This document shows, in pieces, positions 42,060-50,790 of a stretch of DNA of 53,453 bases (position 1 is its first letter; each line of letters begins with the position of its first letter). This DNA comes from Desulfobacteraceae bacterium (GTDB taxonomy: Bacteria; Desulfobacterota; Desulfobacteria; Desulfobacterales; Desulfobacteraceae). The notes beneath the pieces were generated by a model. That model was not told the DNA's origin, ran no database searches, and was given only the letters and a program-made list of their open reading frames with translations. The stretch lies in the NCBI GenBank assembly GCA_016744295.1, contig JADGEQ010000036.1:1-53453 (forward strand). The letters run 5' to 3'. A program made the position numbers and the translations under genes.

Positions 42060-43007
42060 CTATCGTATGGGCCCCAGACGGTTCATCTTGTCAACAAAGG
42101 TGTCAATTTCTGCCTGGAACAAGGACTTGTCACCGGCGGGAATTTCCACCACCTGCACCCTTTCAGGATCAATTTTGATGGTTTCAAGGGTTTTTTGAAG
42201 ATGGGCGATCATTCGCTTGGCTTTTACATTACCTTCATGCTGACACTCCCCTTCGGGACAGCAGGCCACAAGTACCCCCCAGGCATTGCTCAGGAAGGGG
42301 GCCATGAGCAATTGTGCCTCAAGGCGTCCACCGCACATGTTGACCAGGATTTCATAGGCATTGTCCTTTGTTTCCGATTCGGGCAATTGGGAGGCCTGGA
42401 GTTCCGGATAATAGGACCAGTTACAGGCAAATACAATTACCTTTGCCGCTGAATGGGAGGTTAAAAATTTGGCGGCCTTTTGGGTCAGTTCATCACGGCT
42501 GGTGCCAAAATTATTTACAATGGTGGCAGCCCCTGCCGGGCAGACTTCCACACAGATACCGCAGGACTGGCATTTGGCAGGGTCGGTCACAATTCCGGTC
42601 TCCTGGTGGGATCTGGCTTCGTGGGGGCAGGCACTTACACAGATAAGGCATCTGGCACAATTCATCTGGGTGATGGAGGTGGTGCCGGGCCCCTTGAGGC
42701 CCATTTCGGTCAGGTCCTTTTTGGCATCGGTAAAAACTTCGGTCAGGGCAACCCCCGAAGAACAGGCTGCCTCACACCGTTTGCAGTAAAAACAATTAAA
42801 TAGTTTTTCAGCAGCTTCCGGTGTGGGGTCTACCTTTCCGGATAAAAGGCCGAAGGCTGTTATTATTTTGGCCCGTGGTGCATCAGATTCCCAACCGGTA
42901 AATTTAAACATCGGACAATGTTCAAAACAATATCCGCATCTGATACAGGCAGCCAGGGTTTTTTCCCATTTTTCTAAATGTGTAAATTTTTTATCTTTGG
43001 TTTTCAT
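42060..43007 (-). CDS. Four-cluster Fe-S protein with MvhD-like C-terminus
   Basis: The 315-aa cytosolic protein has a GlpC/HdrC-type pair of clusters (CIRCGYCFEHCP at about 21-32, CFYCKRCEAACSSG at about 72-85), a ferredoxin pair (CARCLICVSACP, CQSCGICVEVCP at about 117-155) and a C-terminal domain resembling MvhD, the hydrogenase/heterodisulfide-reductase linker (VIVFACNWSYYP, MCGGRLEAQL, CCPEGECQHEGN). In MvhD the CNWC pair binds 2Fe-2S; here the second Cys is replaced (CNWS), so cluster binding may be altered. It likely carries electrons from the FAD oxidase (17 nt upstream) to another acceptor. Confidence 0.85.
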   Translation of the reverse strand: MKTKDKKFTHLEKWEKTLAACIRCGYCFEHCPMFKFTGWESDAPRAKIITAFGLLSGKVDPTPEAAEKLFNCFYCKRCEAACSSGVALTEVFTDAKKDLTEMGLKGPGTTSITQMNCARCLICVSACPHEARSHQETGIVTDPAKCQSCGICVEVCPAGAATIVNNFGTSRDELTQKAAKFLTSHSAAKVIVFACNWSYYPELQASQLPESETKDNAYEILVNMCGGRLEAQLLMAPFLSNAWGVLVACCPEGECQHEGNVKAKRMIAHLQKTLETIKIDPERVQVVEIPAGDKSLFQAEIDTFVDKMNRLGPIR

Positions 43008-43024
43008 TCAAACTTCCTCATTTA

Positions 43025-44458
43025 TTAGCTGTTCACAGAATATCTCAGGTCGGTGGCCGTTACCCAATTGTCCGGGGCCTGGATGAGTTTTCCCGGATTC
43101 ATTATGTTGTTGGGATCCATTGCTTTTTTTATGATTTGGAGCAATTTCAGTGAATCGGCTTTTTCAGCCTTGAATGCCGCCGCCTTGGAAAGTCCGATGC
43201 CGTGTTCTGCACTGGTGGTACCGTTAACAGATCGCACATATTCATAGATTTCAGTAATGGCTTTTCTGGCAGACTGCCATTGGTCCTCACGCCTGGTATC
43301 CATTAATATTTTGGTGTGCATGCAGCCGGATCCGCAATGACCATAGGCGGTCATGATAATATCATTTTTCTTGGCAACCTCATGGATTTTACCGGCCATT
43401 TCAGCCATTTTTGAATAGGGGACCGCCATGTCATCGGCCAGGGAAGTGGAAGACAGGTTATCATCATATTTGGACAGGGCCGGGAATAATTTTTTCCTGC
43501 CCATGAATATTTTTGCCCGCTCCTTGGGGTCATAGCTTGAATGGATATCTTTTCCGTGGTGGCGTTCACAGATAAGTTTCATCTTATTAATTTCATAGTC
43601 GACCGCTTCTTTAACCATGCCGTCGGCCTCAAAAATAAGGGCGGCAGCCACCTCCTTTAATCCCAGATTCATGGTTTTGTTGACCGCCTTGATGGCAATG
43701 GAATCCACCAACTCCAGCATGGAGGGTATGGCCCCCGAGGACATGATGGATCCAACGGCTTCCCCGGCATCCTGGAGGGAATCAAAGTTGGCAATTCCCA
43801 TGCACCTGAATTCAGGGATGGGCACAAAGCTCAAGGTGGCTTCCACCACAACGCCCAATGTCCCTTCGGATCCGACCATGAGTTTGTGAAGTTGATATCC
43901 GGAAGCTTCCACCCGGGTTCGGGCGCCTAGGGATACCAAACTGCCATCGGGCATCACCACTTTCATTCCAAGAACGGCATCCCGGGTGGCCCCGTATTTT
44001 ACAGATCTTACACCGCTTGCATTGTTGGCTATTTCGCCCCCGATGGTGGCGATTCTGGAGGATGCCGGGGTGGGCGGATAAAAGACCCCATATTTTTTCA
44101 GGGCCAGGTTGAGATCATCGTCCACAACACCTGGCTCCACCCGGCAATAGACATCGGGCATATTGATTTCCAGTATGCGGTTCATCCCCTTCATGTCCAG
44201 GATAATTCCTCCCTGGGACGGAACCGTCTGACCGCACATGCCGGATCCGCCGCCCCTGGGGGTGACAGGAATAGATTCCTGGTTGGCATATTCCATTATT
44301 TTTTGAACCTGCAGGGTGGTGTCCGGTTTGACAATCACCCATGGCATTGCATGGTGAACAGAGGCATCAGAACCGTATACATACAGGTCTGACGGATCCG
44401 ACTTGATGTTTTGCTCGCCTACAATCTCTCTTAATCTAGGTTCGTCAACCGATTTCAT
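43025..44458 (-). CDS. FAD-linked 2-hydroxyacid dehydrogenase (GlcD/LDH family)
   Basis: The 477-aa protein has the FAD_binding_4 PP-loop VTPRGGGSGMCGQTVPSQGG, NNASGVRSVKYGATRD and a FAD-oxidase C domain with AYGHCGSGCMHTKIL (metal/catalytic His) and SAEHGIGLSKAAAF. Family members oxidise D-lactate, glycolate or other 2-hydroxyacids. The downstream Fe-S protein and LarA point to lactate. The frame is open upstream to 44605, but ATG 44458, with AAGGGGA before it, fits family starts. First gene of the operon. Confidence 0.93.
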   Translation of the reverse strand: MKSVDEPRLREIVGEQNIKSDPSDLYVYGSDASVHHAMPWVIVKPDTTLQVQKIMEYANQESIPVTPRGGGSGMCGQTVPSQGGIILDMKGMNRILEINMPDVYCRVEPGVVDDDLNLALKKYGVFYPPTPASSRIATIGGEIANNASGVRSVKYGATRDAVLGMKVVMPDGSLVSLGARTRVEASGYQLHKLMVGSEGTLGVVVEATLSFVPIPEFRCMGIANFDSLQDAGEAVGSIMSSGAIPSMLELVDSIAIKAVNKTMNLGLKEVAAALIFEADGMVKEAVDYEINKMKLICERHHGKDIHSSYDPKERAKIFMGRKKLFPALSKYDDNLSSTSLADDMAVPYSKMAEMAGKIHEVAKKNDIIMTAYGHCGSGCMHTKILMDTRREDQWQSARKAITEIYEYVRSVNGTTSAEHGIGLSKAAAFKAEKADSLKLLQIIKKAMDPNNIMNPGKLIQAPDNWVTATDLRYSVNS

Positions 44459-44731
44459 TGAAAGTCCCCTTTTGATAATCGTGATAAATCTTGATGAATC
44501 ATTATAATTTATTAAATCCTTTTTAGCTATAAATGCCACATACTTCCATAAACCTAAAAAAAATTCAATGCAATTTGTGTTCTGTTTACGGAATAAAAAA
44601 CTCATGCCTTGGCAAATAGGTTTTCAGGGTTTATAATTCCCTGGATTTTGGCCAATTGGTTTTGACCAAGAAAATATGCTCTGTTCAATTTGGTGTGATT
44701 TATTTAAAGGACTCTTTTAAGAGGATACAAT
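44459..44731. promoter_or_regulatory. Divergent control region, hydroxyacid operon / ASKHA operon
   Basis: CAGGG-(9)-CCCTG at 44625-44643 is a 5-bp inverted repeat. CTCTTTTAAGAG at about 44711-44722 is a small palindrome that overlaps the GAGGA ribosome binding site of the plus-strand gene, so it could mask it when folded. No cobalamin-riboswitch signature was found by eye, and no clear promoter pair was identified. Confidence 0.35.
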
Positions 44732-46669
44732 ATGACCTATACAATAAAATTTTTACCCCAGAACAATAGTATTGAGGTGGATGAGAATGAAAGCCTGATC
44801 CGTGCGGCAATGGACGCCGGAGTACATATTAACGCTTCCTGCGGCGGGACCGGGGTTTGCGGAAAATGCAGGGTGCTGATAGAAGAGGGCGAAGTTGGCG
44901 GCGGTATTTCCGAACACCTTTCATCTGAAGACCAGGCCCTGGGATATCGTCTGGCATGTTTGTCCACGGTCACCTCTGATCTTGTGGTGAGAATCCCGGT
45001 GGAATCCCAGATGGAGACCAGCCGTCTGAACCAGACCTCACTGAGCCGGCACACGGCAAAGGCCATGTTTACCAATGTGGATGCACTCAGGGAGAACGGA
45101 CTGTTTATTCCGCCGGTGGAAAAAATTTATCTTGAACTGGATCCAGCCGGGGAGGGGGACAACCAGGCAGATGTGGCAAGAATTATCAATGATCTGCGCC
45201 TGAAGCATGACGAACACCGGTTGACCATGGGACTTGGCATGATCCGAAAAGTTCCGGATATTATCCGGAAGGGAGACTTTAAGGTAACAGCCACCATTGT
45301 CCGGCCGGTTCGAAAAGACGGTAAAAACAGAATTATCAATATTGAACCCTTTGATACCAGTGAGAGGAATTTTGCCATTGCAGTGGATATCGGCACCACC
45401 ACTGTATACGGCCAGGTTTTGGATCTGCACACCGGGGAAATTCTGGCCCAGCACGGGGAATTCAACGGTCAGATCTCCTATGGCGAAGATGTGATTTCCC
45501 GGATTGTTTTTGCGGAAAAAGGCGACGGACTTGAGGTCCTACACCAGAAGGTTGTCGAGACCATTAACAAAATTATTGAAAAAATTGTTAAAAAATCGGG
45601 TATCGGCATCCATGAGGTTTCCACCATTACCCTGGCAGGGAACTCCACCATGACCCAGCTGTTGTTGAAAATTAATCCCACCTATATCCGGAAGGATCCC
45701 TATGTGCCGGCATCTATAATGTATCCTCCCTTTCGGGCAACAAAGATCGGCCTTGGGTTGGCAGACCATACCATCGCCCTTATTTATCCCGGGGTCTCCT
45801 CCTATGTGGGGGGGGATATTATTTCCGGAATCATGGCATCTGGCATGTATCTGTCAGAGGAACTGACCCTGTATATGGATATCGGTACCAACGCGGAAAT
45901 CGCCATCGGTCACAAGGACTGGATGGTCTGTACGGCGGCCTCGGCCGGACCTGCCTTTGAAGGGGGCGGGGTAAAATTTGGTATGCGGGCCACCAAGGGG
46001 GCCATTGAGGATTTTTCCATTAATCCGGTAAACTTTGAACCCATGATCATTACCGTGGGCAATGTTCCTGCCAAGGGTATTTGCGGGTCCGGGTTGATAA
46101 CCCTTGCAGCCAAACTCTTGGAAACCGGGGTGATTGATTCCAGGGGAAAATTTAACCGAAATCTTTCCACCCCCCGTATCCGGAAAACCGATGATATCTG
46201 GGAATATGTTCTGGTGTACAGGGAAAATACCCAGATTGACAGAGATATCGCCATAACAGAGCCGGATCTGGACAATTTGATCCGGGCAAAGGGGGCCATG
46301 TATTCGGCAGCCCTGACCCTGCTGGAAGAGATTGGCCTTGGGGTCAAGGACATTGAAAAAATCATTCTGGCAGGGGGATTCGGTTCCTTTGTGGATCTTG
46401 AATCTGCCATTACAATAGGGCTTTTGCCAGAACTTGACCCTGCCCGTGTGACCTATCTGGGCAATGGCTCACTGTTGGGATGCCGGATCAATTGCCTGAC
46501 CAATTCCCTCCGAAGAAATGTGGCCGAGGTGGTGAACATGATGACCAATTTTGAACTGGCATCCACACCCTCTTATATGGACCACTATATGGGAGCCCTG
46601 TTCATGCCCCATACAGAGCTTAATTATTTTCCAAAGGTTAAGGCCCGGTTGGAAGGACTTCGGAAATGA
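44732..46669 (+). CDS. Corrinoid-protein reductive activator (RACE), 2Fe-2S plus ASKHA
   Basis: The 645-aa protein begins with a plant-type ferredoxin domain (CGGTGVCGKCRVLIEEG at about 36-52 and a fourth Cys near 75), then a linker, a middle domain (about 110-210) and the ASKHA ATPase core (DUF4445). In the core the phosphate-1 motif is AVDIGTTTVYGQVLDLHTG, phosphate-2 is MDIGTNAEIAIGHKDWM, and the AGPAFEGGG and KIILAGGFGSFVDLE motifs are intact. Such proteins use ATP to put an electron into an inactivated Co(II) corrinoid of methyltransferases. The partner methyltransferase is not in the window. The second ASKHA gene starts within its stop codon (ATGA). Confidence 0.92.
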   Translation: MTYTIKFLPQNNSIEVDENESLIRAAMDAGVHINASCGGTGVCGKCRVLIEEGEVGGGISEHLSSEDQALGYRLACLSTVTSDLVVRIPVESQMETSRLNQTSLSRHTAKAMFTNVDALRENGLFIPPVEKIYLELDPAGEGDNQADVARIINDLRLKHDEHRLTMGLGMIRKVPDIIRKGDFKVTATIVRPVRKDGKNRIINIEPFDTSERNFAIAVDIGTTTVYGQVLDLHTGEILAQHGEFNGQISYGEDVISRIVFAEKGDGLEVLHQKVVETINKIIEKIVKKSGIGIHEVSTITLAGNSTMTQLLLKINPTYIRKDPYVPASIMYPPFRATKIGLGLADHTIALIYPGVSSYVGGDIISGIMASGMYLSEELTLYMDIGTNAEIAIGHKDWMVCTAASAGPAFEGGGVKFGMRATKGAIEDFSINPVNFEPMIITVGNVPAKGICGSGLITLAAKLLETGVIDSRGKFNRNLSTPRIRKTDDIWEYVLVYRENTQIDRDIAITEPDLDNLIRAKGAMYSAALTLLEEIGLGVKDIEKIILAGGFGSFVDLESAITIGLLPELDPARVTYLGNGSLLGCRINCLTNSLRRNVAEVVNMMTNFELASTPSYMDHYMGALFMPHTELNYFPKVKARLEGLRK

Positions 46670-48369
46670 GCCCCAACTGCCCGGGTTCTGGGTTTGTCCG
46701 GTGCATAGAAATTGAAAAGCCTGTACTGGGTAATAATACAGCCGATGCCCAGCGGTTGGAGCAGGCCCTAAAAAAAGAGTTGGGAAATGAGGCCGGCAGC
46801 GGGGTAAAGATCCCCTGGTGCCTGCTCAAAACACTTCCTTCTTTTCTTAGGGCCTGGGATCATAAGGCCCGTGCGGTTTTGTTCAAAGATTGTCAGTCCT
46901 GGCGACTGGTGGACCTGCTTCCGCCAAATTTGATGGAGCCAGAACAAACAGAACCAGAACAAACAGAACCAGATCAAACAGAACCAGATCAAACAGAACC
47001 AGATCAAACAGAACCAGATCAAATTAAATTAAAACAAACAAAATCGGATCCAATCGAACCTGTCCAGCCCCGGCCGGTGCTGGGTGCAGCCATGGATATT
47101 GGCACCACCCGGATTGTGATCATGCTTTTGGATCTTGAGTCGGGCCGGGCCCTAGGTGAAATCGGGTTTGACAATCCCCAGGCTGTTATCGGGCCGGATG
47201 TTTTGGCAAGGATTCATCATTCCCATAAGCCCGGGGGGGGGGATCAGCTCCAGGGGCTTGTGGTGGACGGGGTGAATTCAAATCTGGCCCGGTTGTGCCG
47301 GGAAAATAATTGCGATACAAAAGATATCTACCTTGTAACAGGGGCGGGCAACACGGCCATGACCCATTTGTTTTTAGGGATTGAGGCATTCGAGATCATA
47401 CGTGAGCCCTACATCCCTTGTACAAATATCCCGGATACCCTCAAGGCCAAAGAGGTGGGGCTGGATATCCATGATAAGGGACTGCTCTTTCTTTTTCCCA
47501 ATATCGGGTCCTATTTTGGCGGAGATCTCATTGCCGGAATTTTATTTGCCGATCTGGATAAAAGTTCTGAACCCTGCCTCATGGTGGATGTGGGCACCAA
47601 TGCCGAGATTGTGGTGGGCAGCCGGGACTGGCTGATTGCCTGTGCCGGAGCCGCAGGCCCGGCCCTGGAAGGCGGGGTCAGCAAAATGGGCATGACCGCA
47701 GGGCCCGGGGTAATTGACAGGGTGACAATTGATCCTAGTTCCCAGAGGGTGGATGTGCACACCATTGAAGAGAAAAAACCCGTGGGGATCTGCGGCTCGG
47801 GAATGATTGATCTGGCGGCTGCCCTGTTTTTATCGGGTATGATTGATATCAGGGGTAAATTCATAAAAGAGGTCTGCAACAATCTTCTTGTGGACATTAA
47901 TGATATCCCCTCCTTTGTCCTGGTGGACAAGGCCGATTCCGGTACGGGCCGGGACATTGTCCTAAGCCAGGTGGACCTCAACTCTTTGACCAGTTCCAAG
48001 GCAGCCATGTACACCATCCTGGAGGTGATTGTCAAAAACACCTCGGGTCTTGAGTTTGAAGATTTGGAAAGATTTTATGTGGCAGGCACCTTTGGTTCTT
48101 TTATCAACCCTGTCTCTGCCATCTCCATCGGCATGCTTCCGGACATTGACCGATCACGGTTCAAGGTGCTGGGCAACTCTTCTTTGGGAGGTGCGGCCCT
48201 GCTGCTGAGAGATCCTTTGGCCTTTGACAGAATCATGGAGATCAGGCAGTCCATCACCTACATTGAACTGAATGTGAACCAGGAATTCATGAACATGTTT
48301 TCCGGTGCTAAATTTTATCCCCACACGGATAGGGCAAGGTTCCCTTCCGTTCCCATTAATTCGGCATAA
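46666..48369 (+). CDS. Second ASKHA (DUF4445) protein with pentapeptide-repeat linker
   Basis: The 567-aa protein lacks the ferredoxin domain. Residues 1-90 are a short domain I do not recognise, residues 91-120 are six EPEQT/EPDQT repeats, and from about 140 an ASKHA core follows: AMDIGTTRIVIMLLDLESG, MVDVGTNAEIVVGSRDWLIA, AAGPALEGGVSKMGM and FYVAGTFGSFINPVSAI. It is a clear paralogue of the upstream protein and overlaps it by 4 nt, so they are made together. Without its own 2Fe-2S it may be a partner or an ATP-sensing subunit of the first, or may act on another corrinoid protein (inference). Confidence 0.85.
   Translation: MSPNCPGSGFVRCIEIEKPVLGNNTADAQRLEQALKKELGNEAGSGVKIPWCLLKTLPSFLRAWDHKARAVLFKDCQSWRLVDLLPPNLMEPEQTEPEQTEPDQTEPDQTEPDQTEPDQIKLKQTKSDPIEPVQPRPVLGAAMDIGTTRIVIMLLDLESGRALGEIGFDNPQAVIGPDVLARIHHSHKPGGGDQLQGLVVDGVNSNLARLCRENNCDTKDIYLVTGAGNTAMTHLFLGIEAFEIIREPYIPCTNIPDTLKAKEVGLDIHDKGLLFLFPNIGSYFGGDLIAGILFADLDKSSEPCLMVDVGTNAEIVVGSRDWLIACAGAAGPALEGGVSKMGMTAGPGVIDRVTIDPSSQRVDVHTIEEKKPVGICGSGMIDLAAALFLSGMIDIRGKFIKEVCNNLLVDINDIPSFVLVDKADSGTGRDIVLSQVDLNSLTSSKAAMYTILEVIVKNTSGLEFEDLERFYVAGTFGSFINPVSAISIGMLPDIDRSRFKVLGNSSLGGAALLLRDPLAFDRIMEIRQSITYIELNVNQEFMNMFSGAKFYPHTDRARFPSVPINSA
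46936..47025 (+). repeat. Six 15-bp in-frame tandem repeats
   Basis: The unit GAACCAGAtCAAACA is repeated six times, with GAG in the first copy and GAA/GAT changes at the third codon. It encodes EPEQT twice, EPDQT three times and EPDQI once. The near identity at DNA level points to recent slippage expansion, so length may vary between strains. Confidence 0.9.
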
Positions 48370-48523
48370 AACAGCAGAGGTGCTGGAAATCGGTCACACT
48401 TTTCTCCAGTTGGTTGGAATATGAAACTTCTCCTTGCCCTTATTCGTCTGCATCTGATAGAGAGACAACATGTAGTATCTGTATCAGATTGGCAGTAATA
48501 CTTCAGAGACTGGAGGATCAATT
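48370..48523. other. Spacer before the lipoprotein gene
   Basis: This 154-bp gap holds no recognised gene. CTGATAGAGAGACAACATG and CTGTATCAG-type sequence occur, and GGAGG (48512-48516) is the ribosome binding site of the next gene. No clear terminator of the ASKHA operon was seen. Confidence 0.35.
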
Positions 48524-49309
48524 TTGGTTTTATCTAAAAAAAACAAGTTCGTATTTTCAATATTTTTCCGGTTAAGTACTACCATCCTTATTTTACTGGT
48601 TTCATCCTGTTGTCACAATGTAAACATCCCCCAACTAGACTACCCCATCCTTGTATCCTTTGATCAATTCACTAATCGCATGAATACAGGTGACATCATC
48701 CTTTTTCATGGTGATTCAGAATTTGATGGCGTGACCGATTACCTGGAGTGCAACCCCTGGGCCCATGTCGGCATGATCATCAAGGGTAAAAATAATAAAA
48801 TCTATCTTTGGGAGTCGACCATTAAATCCAATGTAAAGGATATCATTGACCATGAAACCAAAGGTGGCCCGCAACTGGTCCTTTTAAAAGACCGATTGAC
48901 CAATGATGTTGCAATCAAAGACCATTCCGGCTGGGCCCTCAGGCAGCTTCAGGTTTCCGATACATTGAGAGATTCTTTTGATGAGGCTTTAAAGGAAATC
49001 ATTCATATAGAACATGAAAAAGATATTCCCGGCGCTGTCGACGTCTTTCTTGAGGTGGCTTTGGGCAGGTATTTGAAGATTGAAACCGATGAAAAGAAAA
49101 TCTTCTGCAGCGAATTGATGGTGCTCACCTATATGCAGATGGGGCTGGTTTCAAAAAATACCGTTTCCAATGGTTACGAACCCAAAGATTTCTCCTCGGA
49201 TTCCCATAAACTTAAATTTTTGCAACAAGAGACCGCCCTCTCCAAAGAGCATTATTTTAAACCTGTTATGGTTAATGGAAAATTGTCTGTTCGCGTAACT
49301 TCTGATTGA
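48524..49309 (+). CDS. Lipoprotein with permuted papain-like amidase (YiiX/C92-type) fold
   Basis: The 261-aa protein has a signal peptide (about 8-28) ending in the lipobox VSSC, so it should be a periplasm-facing lipoprotein. The core shows MNTGDIILFHGDSEFDGVTD, WAHVGMII (the His of permuted NlpC/P60 proteins), LWEST and IFCSELMVLTYMQMGLV (the active-site Cys). YiiX/YaeF-type enzymes cut amides or act on lipids or peptides; the substrate is unknown. The start is TTG 48524 with GGAGG 7 nt before it. AT-rich relative to upstream genes. The 7TM sensor gene begins within about 24 nt of its end and is probably co-transcribed. Confidence 0.8.
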   Translation: MVLSKKNKFVFSIFFRLSTTILILLVSSCCHNVNIPQLDYPILVSFDQFTNRMNTGDIILFHGDSEFDGVTDYLECNPWAHVGMIIKGKNNKIYLWESTIKSNVKDIIDHETKGGPQLVLLKDRLTNDVAIKDHSGWALRQLQVSDTLRDSFDEALKEIIHIEHEKDIPGAVDVFLEVALGRYLKIETDEKKIFCSELMVLTYMQMGLVSKNTVSNGYEPKDFSSDSHKLKFLQQETALSKEHYFKPVMVNGKLSVRVTSD

Positions 49310-49332
49310 ACCTCTTTACGGAGATTGGCACG

Positions 49333-50790
49333 ATGGTAAAATTTATCACACTAATTCTATTGCTTCAATGCGTTACGTTTCCCCTAAATATAGAAGCAAG
49401 GGATTTTGAAAAAATAATCCATTTGGATCAAGACTGGGAATTGTACTGGCAGAAACTTTTAGATCCGGCGGACCTTCAGGACAAGGAAATCATTTTTGAC
49501 ACAAAACAATCCTTTCCTTTCTTCTGGAGTGATATTGAAATAAACGGCCAAACATTGCCTTCTAACGGTTTCCTAACACTACGAAAGGTGGTTCATATAC
49601 CCCAATCGTTTGTGGGTAAAAAATTTGGGTTACGTGTTCCTGAAATGTTCAGTGCGTATACGCTCTTTGTTAACGGTGATGTAATGGCAGTCAACGGTAT
49701 CCCTAGTGCTGATCCATCCGTTTACCAGCCCCAATGGCGTCCCCAGACTGTCACCTTCAAATCCCATGAAACCAAAATTGAGTTTATACTTCAAATTGTC
49801 AATTTCTCCTATGCCCTAGGAGGGAGTTGGCGGAAAATCGAGTTTGGCCTTGCCGAAAAGATAATTAGTAGGACGCATATGACCATCTTTTGGGATATTT
49901 TTTTATTTGCTTCTGTCTTAACCATGGGGCTATACCATGTCGGGCTTTTTACGAAACGAAGAAAATCATTGTCTTCGCTCTTTTTTTCTATATTATGCCT
50001 GGTCGTAGCATTACGAACACTGGTTTCCGGCGAGATCCTCATCTATAACTTTTTTGATCCATCCTGGGAAGTGTTGCTGAAGTTAAATTTCCTTACAGTC
50101 GTATTATTGCCGCCACTATTTATAAGTTTCCAAGACCATCTTTTTGCCGGGTGTTCTGATAAACGGATTGTAAAGGGATTTTTCATTCTTAGTGCATTCT
50201 TTGCTTTTATAATTATACTTTTTCCGGCCAGGATACATAGTCTGTTTCTTGGTGTCATTCATATTGCTGCACTATTCGGTTGTGCTTATATTCTTTTTGT
50301 TTTTACCAAGGCGATAAAAAAAAATCTGGACGGTGCTTTAATCAGTCTTTTTGCTTTCCTGGTTCCTTTTTTGGCTGCCATAAATGATATGCTCACAGTA
50401 AACAACTATATCAATACCGAACAAATGCTTCCATATGGTTTGATTGTCTATTTTGTTGCCCAGTCTAATATGTTGGCGCGAAAATTCAGTCTTTCTTTGA
50501 ATCGGGAAGAAATTCTTTCAAATGAGCTCGAAGAGTTGAATGAAAAGCTTGAAGACAAAGTTGAAGAACGTACCAATGAATTAAAACAGGCCATTTCAGA
50601 GATAAAACAACTGACCGGCATGCTCCCCATTTGTGCCCATTGTAAGAAAATCAGAGATGATAAGGGCTATTGGAACCATGTTGAAAAATATGTCTCCGAA
50701 CACTCTGATGCTGTTTTCTCCCACGGCATATGTCCTAGTTGCATACGAGAATTATATCCGAATTATAAAGGGAAATTACCCTCAAAGTGA
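49333..50790 (+). CDS. 7TMR-DISM sensor with coiled coil and C-terminal Cys module
   Basis: The 485-aa protein has a signal peptide (about 3-20), an outside beta-rich 7TMR-DISMED2-like domain (about 25-180: FFWSDIEINGQTL, LRVPEMFSAYTLFVNG), then seven TM segments (about 195-385), a coiled coil (NELEELNEKLEDKVEERTNE) and the tail LPICAHCKKIRDDKGYW...FSHGICPSCIRELYP. Relatives usually carry GGDEF or kinase outputs; here the Cys module takes that place. ATG 49333 has GGAG upstream; a TTG at 49306 would overlap the lipoprotein stop. The lipoprotein partner could supply or process the ligand (inference). Confidence 0.88.
   Translation: MVKFITLILLLQCVTFPLNIEARDFEKIIHLDQDWELYWQKLLDPADLQDKEIIFDTKQSFPFFWSDIEINGQTLPSNGFLTLRKVVHIPQSFVGKKFGLRVPEMFSAYTLFVNGDVMAVNGIPSADPSVYQPQWRPQTVTFKSHETKIEFILQIVNFSYALGGSWRKIEFGLAEKIISRTHMTIFWDIFLFASVLTMGLYHVGLFTKRRKSLSSLFFSILCLVVALRTLVSGEILIYNFFDPSWEVLLKLNFLTVVLLPPLFISFQDHLFAGCSDKRIVKGFFILSAFFAFIIILFPARIHSLFLGVIHIAALFGCAYILFVFTKAIKKNLDGALISLFAFLVPFLAAINDMLTVNNYINTEQMLPYGLIVYFVAQSNMLARKFSLSLNREEILSNELEELNEKLEDKVEERTNELKQAISEIKQLTGMLPICAHCKKIRDDKGYWNHVEKYVSEHSDAVFSHGICPSCIRELYPNYKGKLPSK

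Noticed and set aside
44606..44731. Cobalamin riboswitch before the corrinoid activator
   Set aside because: The conserved B12-box sequence was not seen; only small hairpins are present.
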